The notes beneath the pieces are model-generated. The model was given only the letters and a program-made list of their open reading frames with translations. It had not been told where the DNA came from and made no database searches. A DNA stretch of 64,000 nucleotides from contig NZ_CP184830.1 in NCBI RefSeq assembly GCF_049275935.1, positions 5,456,001 to 5,520,000 of the forward strand, written 5' to 3'. Shown here one piece after another: positions 59,823 to 64,000 of the stretch. Numbering within the stretch: the stretch's first letter is position 1; every line of letters starts with the position of its first letter. A program made the translations under genes and the position numbers. Source of the DNA: Endozoicomonas_A sp049275935. GTDB taxonomy: Bacteria > Pseudomonadota > Gammaproteobacteria > Pseudomonadales > Endozoicomonadaceae.

Positions 59823-60641
59823 ATGAAAGTCATTACATTCAATGTCAATGGAATCCGTGTTCGTCTGCATCAACTCAAGGCACTGATCGAAAAGCATCAG
59901 CCGGAGGTCATTGGACTGCAGGAGATCAAAGTCACTGATGAAGATTTCCCGGTCGAGGCCATTGAAGCCCTGGGTTATCATGTTGAGTATTTTGGACAGA
60001 AAACACACTATGGTGTTGCCTTAATGAGCCGTAAAAAGCCTGTCCGGGTTGAGAAAGGTTTCAAAACCGATGGCCCTGACGCCCAAAGGCGTCTTATCAC
60101 CGGAGAATACCAGACCGACAGTGGCCAATCCTTTACCGTCATTAATGGTTATTTCCCTCAGGGCGAGAGCCGTGATCACCCTACCAAGTTTCCAGCCAAG
60201 CAGGCTTTTTATCAGGATCTGATGAGCACTCTGGAAAAAGAGTATTCACCGGGTCAACCTCTGCTGGTTATGGGCGACTTTAATATCTCCCACACGGATA
60301 CTGACATTGGTATCGGCCCCGACAATGCAAAGCGCTGGCTAAGGACTGGAAAATGCAGTTTCCTGCCGGAAGAAAGAGAGTGGTTTGATCGTCTTCTGGC
60401 CTGGGGCTTGAATGATTGCTTCCGTGTGTGCCCTGAAAAGAACAGCGAAGAACTTTACAGCTGGTTTGACTACCGCAGTCGTGGATTTGATCGTGAGCCC
60501 AAACGAGGTCTTCGAATAGATGGTGTTATCGCTACGGACTCTATGATGACGCACTGCAAAGCAACGGGCATTGATTACGATATTCGTGGTCTTGAGAAGC
60601 CTTCAGATCATGCTCCTCTCTGGGTAGAATTCGACGTTTGA
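59823..60641 (+). CDS. xthA: Exodeoxyribonuclease III
   Basis: 272 residues. The AP endonuclease/exonuclease fold is clear: MKVITFNVNGIRVRLHQL, LQEIKVTDEDFP (Mg-binding Glu), NGYFPQGESRDHPTKF, VMGDFNISHTDTDIG (catalytic Asp and Asn), RGLRIDGVIAT and the terminal PSDHAPLWVEF (catalytic His). It repairs abasic and oxidised DNA. It is divergent from the adaptor gene. Confidence 0.95.
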   Translation: MKVITFNVNGIRVRLHQLKALIEKHQPEVIGLQEIKVTDEDFPVEAIEALGYHVEYFGQKTHYGVALMSRKKPVRVEKGFKTDGPDAQRRLITGEYQTDSGQSFTVINGYFPQGESRDHPTKFPAKQAFYQDLMSTLEKEYSPGQPLLVMGDFNISHTDTDIGIGPDNAKRWLRTGKCSFLPEEREWFDRLLAWGLNDCFRVCPEKNSEELYSWFDYRSRGFDREPKRGLRIDGVIATDSMMTHCKATGIDYDIRGLEKPSDHAPLWVEFDV

Positions 60642-60659
60642 TTGTTATCTGATGCAAAA

Positions 60660-60682
60660 TAGCCTCTTATATCAAGAGGCTA
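60660..60682. terminator. Hairpin between xthA and the MOSC gene
   Basis: Nine-pair stem TAGCCTCTT/AAGAGGCTA, loop ATATC, then a T-rich tract (ATTTTTAT). Convergent genes lie on each side. Confidence 0.85.
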
Positions 60683-60708
60683 GAGTATTTTTATAATGCT
60701 CTTTGAGC

Positions 60709-61524
60709 CTATTCGATAATCTCAACGGTGTCGCCCAATCGGATAATGCCTTCTGATTCATGGATCAGGTTTTGTCCAAAAATGACGCCCATCTCCGTTC
60801 TTCTGTAACCTGACAATGTCAATAGCGGATCTTTTCCTGTCTTGGCGCCTGTTGCCGGATCAACCGTTGTCATGACACATCGACTGCAAGGCTTGGCGAC
60901 ACGGAAAACCACCTCACCTATTTTGATTCTTTTCCAACGATCTTCTGCATAAGCCTCGTTGCCCTGAACGACAATATTGGGTCTGAAACGGTCCATGGTG
61001 ACCGGAGTATCAAGGCGGCTGTTAAGCTCCTGCAATGAAGCTTCTGTGGTCAGAAGAAAAGGGAAACCATCAGCAAAAGCCGTGCAGTCGCCCTCATTGG
61101 CAAAACGAAGATCCACCTGACGATGCACCTGATTTGAGAACTTAACCATTCTGCATGGCAAGCCAAGACATTCCGTGAGCCATCGGGATGCGGCATCGCC
61201 CGCATCAAGCGCCTGCATTTCATCTTTCCAAACCACAACAGGCTTTTGCGAGGCTGCAGACGCTTGCTCCGGGTCTTTAATGATGAGATCAGACATGCCC
61301 GGTGCAGACAGGTTCAATCCACCTTCGTCTGGAATGGCAGCAATCAATGCCATTTTTGGATAATGGCGCTGGGTCATAAATTTGCCATCGGGCTCGACGA
61401 CCAGCCAGCGTCGATCATTAATAAATCCCATAGGATCAATAACAGCCTGATCGACTGAAATCTTCTTGAGTGACTTCACCGGGTGAATGGCAAGATGGGA
61501 CACAGTCAGGGAAGAATGAGTCAT
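60709..61524 (-). CDS. MOSC domain protein (YcbX-like)
   Basis: 271 residues: an N-terminal MOSC-N beta-barrel (LTVSHLAIHPVKSLKKISVDQA) and the MOSC domain with the molybdenum-binding Cys in KPCSRCVMTTVDPATG. Relatives reduce N-hydroxylated base analogues. No C-terminal ferredoxin domain is present, unlike E. coli YcbX. The substrate is inferred, not known. Confidence 0.88.
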   Translation of the reverse strand: MTHSSLTVSHLAIHPVKSLKKISVDQAVIDPMGFINDRRWLVVEPDGKFMTQRHYPKMALIAAIPDEGGLNLSAPGMSDLIIKDPEQASAASQKPVVVWKDEMQALDAGDAASRWLTECLGLPCRMVKFSNQVHRQVDLRFANEGDCTAFADGFPFLLTTEASLQELNSRLDTPVTMDRFRPNIVVQGNEAYAEDRWKRIKIGEVVFRVAKPCSRCVMTTVDPATGAKTGKDPLLTLSGYRRTEMGVIFGQNLIHESEGIIRLGDTVEIIE

Positions 61525-61629
61525 TAAAGTCTCACTATGAATTTAAAGATTGAGCGCATAGCCCGATTGCCATGCCCACCTTATTTTGGAGAGAATGTAC
61601 CAGATTTTTACCTGTAACTTCGAGGTTTT

Positions 61630-62430
61630 ATGAACCCTAATCTGGTGGACATCGGTGTGAACCTCACCGATAAGCAATTTTCAGAGGATCGGGATGAAGT
61701 CGTGGCGCGTGCCGTTAAAGCAGGCGTGAATACGATGGTTCTTACAGGAACCTCTGTTGTTGAGTCTCAGCAGGCATTGGAACTGGCCGAAAAGTATTCC
61801 GATTACTGCTACTCAACGGCTGGTATTCATCCGCACGATGCAAAAAATGCCACAGAGTCCTGTTACAAAGTCCTGAAAGAGCTGTTTCAGGCACCGCCAG
61901 TAGTTGCTGCGGGTGAAATGGGTCTGGACTTTAATCGGGATTTTTCACCCAGACCGATTCAGGAAACCGTTTTTCAGCAACAGTTACAGCTGGCCGTTGA
62001 AGCAGGTCTTCCTGCTTTCTGCCATGAACGCGATGCAGCTGAGCGTTTTACAGCCATTGCCAGAGAGTTCAGAGATCATCTTGATGGGCTGGTTGTGCAT
62101 TGTTTTACAGCCGACAAAAAAGCGCTCTATCAATACCTTGATCTGGATCTGCACATTGGCATAACCGGCTGGGTTTGTGATGAAAGGCGTGGTACGCACC
62201 TGCATTCATTACTGAAAGAGATTCCGGCAAATCGCCTGATGATAGAAACTGATGCCCCCTGGCTTCTGCCCAGAAGCATGGACAAAAAACCAAAGAGCAG
62301 GAGGAATGAGCCTGCCTTTTTGTCCTGGGTAGTGAAAACCATTGCCGAGCAAACGGGAAAAACCTATGAACAAGTGGCCAGAGAGACATCAGAAACGGCC
62401 AGTAGCTTTTTCGGACTGGTGAAGCGGTAA
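61630..62430 (+). CDS. tatD: TatD-family 3'-5' nuclease
   Basis: 266 residues, a TIM-barrel metal-dependent nuclease that trims single-stranded DNA/RNA. Motifs are VDIGVNLTDKQF, GIHPHDAK, GEMGLDFNRDFSP, FCHERDA, HCFTADK and ETDAPWLLP. The length and motif order match TatD rather than YcfH/YjjV. Confidence 0.94.
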   Translation: MNPNLVDIGVNLTDKQFSEDRDEVVARAVKAGVNTMVLTGTSVVESQQALELAEKYSDYCYSTAGIHPHDAKNATESCYKVLKELFQAPPVVAAGEMGLDFNRDFSPRPIQETVFQQQLQLAVEAGLPAFCHERDAAERFTAIAREFRDHLDGLVVHCFTADKKALYQYLDLDLHIGITGWVCDERRGTHLHSLLKEIPANRLMIETDAPWLLPRSMDKKPKSRRNEPAFLSWVVKTIAEQTGKTYEQVARETSETASSFFGLVKR

Positions 62431-62565
62431 CTCTACATTTGCCTTCCCGCGCAGAGTGGTTGGAGTTTTGCGACAACCTCTTCAGGGCGGGTTTCCTTGA
62501 CCGGATTTCCTTTTTTTAGCCAGGGAAGCGACATCAACTGCACTTGAATATCGCCGATATCTTTC

Positions 62566-62602
62566 TACAATTCGTTGTACAATGTATAGCAATGTAATAC
62601 AT
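62566..62602. promoter_or_regulatory. Operator-like inverted repeats of the toxin-antitoxin operon
   Basis: TACAA-TTCG-TTGTA at 62566-62579 and ATGTAT/ATACAT with a nine-base gap at 62582-62602, just upstream of the antitoxin start. RelB/DinJ proteins typically bind such sites with their toxin to shut the operon. Confidence 0.6.
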
Positions 62603-62625
62603 ATTTGACTTATAGAGAGTAAAAC

Positions 62626-62904
62626 ATGAAGCAGGAAATGCTCAGTGCCCGTATCGATCACGATACCAAGGCCGCCTTTACTAATATCTGCGAAGCTGTT
62701 GGTTTAAGTACTTCTCAGGCTATTAATCTCTTTGCCAAAGCGGTAATCAATCACGGTGGAATCCCCTTTGAACTGCGAGTTCAGAAGCCCAACAAAACCT
62801 CGGTGGCTGCAATGAAAGAACTGTATGAAGGCAAAGGTCAAAGCGCCGAATCCGTCAGTGTTTTAATGAATGAGCTGACTGATGGCAAGGTAAATGATGT
62901 ATAG
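62626..62904 (+). CDS. Antitoxin, RelB/DinJ family
   Basis: 92 residues. The N-terminal ribbon-helix-helix motif MLSARIDHDTKAAFTNICEAVGLSTSQAINLFAKAVI is typical of DinJ. The C-terminal part probably wraps the toxin. It overlaps the toxin gene by 11 bases, as in other type II pairs, and has its likely operators immediately upstream. Confidence 0.9.
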   Translation: MKQEMLSARIDHDTKAAFTNICEAVGLSTSQAINLFAKAVINHGGIPFELRVQKPNKTSVAAMKELYEGKGQSAESVSVLMNELTDGKVNDV

Positions 62905-63166
62905 CCTGGAATATTCCAATCAGTTTAAGAAGGACTTTAAAAAGATCACCAAACTGGCCATTGCAGATATTATTGCCGTAGGTGATGTTATTGGTACTTT
63001 ACAGCGAGGCCAAACGCTGGATGCCCGCCATATGGATCATGCATTGGTTGGCGACTGGCTCGGCTTCCGGGACTGCCATATCAAACCCGATTTGGTATTG
63101 ATCTACCGCATCCACGATAGAAAACTGCAATTGGCTCGCATTGGTTCTCACAGTGACTTATTTTAG
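62894..63166 (+). CDS. Toxin, YafQ-type mRNA interferase
   Basis: 90 residues, RelE/YafQ fold. The C-terminal half shows the expected catalytic residues in DHALVGDWLGFRDCHIKPDLVLIYRI and SHSDLF, matching YafQ positions for His, His, Asp and His. It cleaves translating mRNA in vivo; the exact codon preference is unknown. Two consecutive start ATGs are possible (62894 or 62897). Confidence 0.9.
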   Translation: MMYSLEYSNQFKKDFKKITKLAIADIIAVGDVIGTLQRGQTLDARHMDHALVGDWLGFRDCHIKPDLVLIYRIHDRKLQLARIGSHSDLF

Positions 63167-63266
63167 CAAGTCAGTCATTCCCGTAGCCGGTTTCAATATA
63201 ATTGATGGGTTACCTCCAGGAACGAGTGGGCTCTATGAATATCAAGGCTTGGGTGCACTAGCTTTT

Positions 63267-64000
63267 TCAATTTGGATCCAGATGAACAATGACGTCGGCA
63301 TTGGGAAGGAACGCCATAATGGCATCTTCCGCTGCCTGACCAATATCATGAGCTTCGTGCAAGCTCTGATCACCATCAAGGTCGATGTGCATCTGGATAA
63401 AGGGAACCCGACCAGAAATACGGGTTCTCATCTCATGGATGCCAAGAACCCCTTCAATAGCCAGCACAATGCGTTCAATGTCCTGAACCTGCTGCTCTGG
63501 CAATGAATGGTCCATAAGCTGTTGAACCGCATGCCATGCCATTTTGCCAACACTGACCAGCATATAAATCGATATCAGGAGAGCAAATCCCGGATCAAGA
63601 TAGAAGTAACCCTGACTGGCACCATAGAGCGCAATAATAACAGAGGCATTGGTGAGCAGGTCGACCCGGTAATGTGCGGAGTCTGCAGCAATGGCAGCAG
63701 ATCCGGTTTTCTTCACAACATAGTTTTGTATAGACAGAAGTATGAGAGTCACCACGATCGAGAAAAGCATGACGGTCATGCCCACTGTTTCATTGTCAAC
63801 GCTGCCTTCCTCTCCTAACAGCTGGTCAGTTGCGCTGAGAAACAAAATAATGGCCGAGCCAGAAATAAAAGCAGATTGAGCCAGAACAGCCAGATACTCA
63901 GCTTTGCCATGGCCAAATCGATGCTCTTTATCGGCAGGTTCGAGGGAAATTTTGACTGCCACGAGTGTGATCACCGAGGCAACCACATCCATGACAGAAT
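63267..64000 (-). CDS. Cation-efflux (CDF/FieF-like) transporter, 3' part
   Basis: The frame is open to base 64000, so the N-terminus is off the right edge; about 244 C-terminal residues are seen. It is a divalent metal/proton antiporter of the CDF family. HRFGHGKAEYLAVLAQSAFISGSAIILFL and ADSAHYRVDLLTN carry the transport-site His and Asp, and the cytosolic domain reads IHEMRTRISGRVPFIQMHID. The sequence is closest in style to FieF (YiiP). Confidence 0.92.
   Translation of the reverse strand, partial: SVMDVVASVITLVAVKISLEPADKEHRFGHGKAEYLAVLAQSAFISGSAIILFLSATDQLLGEEGSVDNETVGMTVMLFSIVVTLILLSIQNYVVKKTGSAAIAADSAHYRVDLLTNASVIIALYGASQGYFYLDPGFALLISIYMLVSVGKMAWHAVQQLMDHSLPEQQVQDIERIVLAIEGVLGIHEMRTRISGRVPFIQMHIDLDGDQSLHEAHDIGQAAEDAIMAFLPNADVIVHLDPN

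Overview
The window reads as gammaproteobacterial chromosome, most like a marine, host-associated Oceanospirillales member of the Endozoicomonas type. That assignment is inferred from protein similarity remembered by family and from eukaryote-like proteins in the accessory part; no database search was possible. Nearly all ordinary genes have clear gammaproteobacterial relatives.

Bases 1-19.5 kb are a central-carbon block for growth on C2/C3 compounds. It holds the end of a 2-methylcitrate (propionate) operon (acnD, prpF), the gluconeogenic switch ppsR/ppsA with rraA, a PLP dehydratase, isocitrate lyase (aceA) beside a divergent LysR regulator, malate synthase G (glcB), purB-hflD-mnmA, and monomeric NADP-isocitrate dehydrogenase (icd), which competes with aceA for isocitrate. 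A near-identical motif lies on both sides of the LysR gene, facing aceA on one side and glcB on the other. From 19.8 to 24.5 kb the bacterial N-degron pathway is grouped: clpS, clpA, infA, bpt and aat. Next comes a pepD gene with a large in-frame internal deletion.

Bases 25.5-41.8 kb hold small hypotheticals, a pterin dehydratase, a MoxR ATPase/VWA/SH3-like/methyltransferase operon, a stomatin/NfeD pair with a RCK-type ion channel, a glutamine amidotransferase, htpG with a good sigma-32 promoter, and a cyoABCD quinol oxidase operon without an adjacent cyoE.

Bases 41.9-55.3 kb look like an accessory island beside a tRNA-Cys gene. It contains a remnant of serine dehydratase, a broken copy and an intact copy of a LIM-domain peptidase closely resembling plant DA1, a 163-bp palindromic MITE in the broken copy, a surface protein with 18-bp tandem repeats, an IS200/IS605-like end, a KfrA-like regulator overlapping a tyrosine recombinase behind a 42-bp perfect palindrome, a HiPIP, a MarR-type regulator, a ruined galU, and two large unrecognised proteins (535 and 948 aa). 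The 948-aa protein has a classical C2H2 zinc finger. Both are preceded by the same block containing a sigma-E-like promoter (GGAACTT-N16-TCAA).

Bases 55.4-64 kb return to ordinary genes: an RND efflux pair, xthA, a MOSC protein, tatD, a dinJ/yafQ-type toxin-antitoxin pair and a cation-efflux transporter cut by the right edge.

The strongest candidates for new biology are the bacterial DA1-like LIM peptidase carried behind an integrase, and the pair of large island proteins sharing an apparent envelope-stress promoter.
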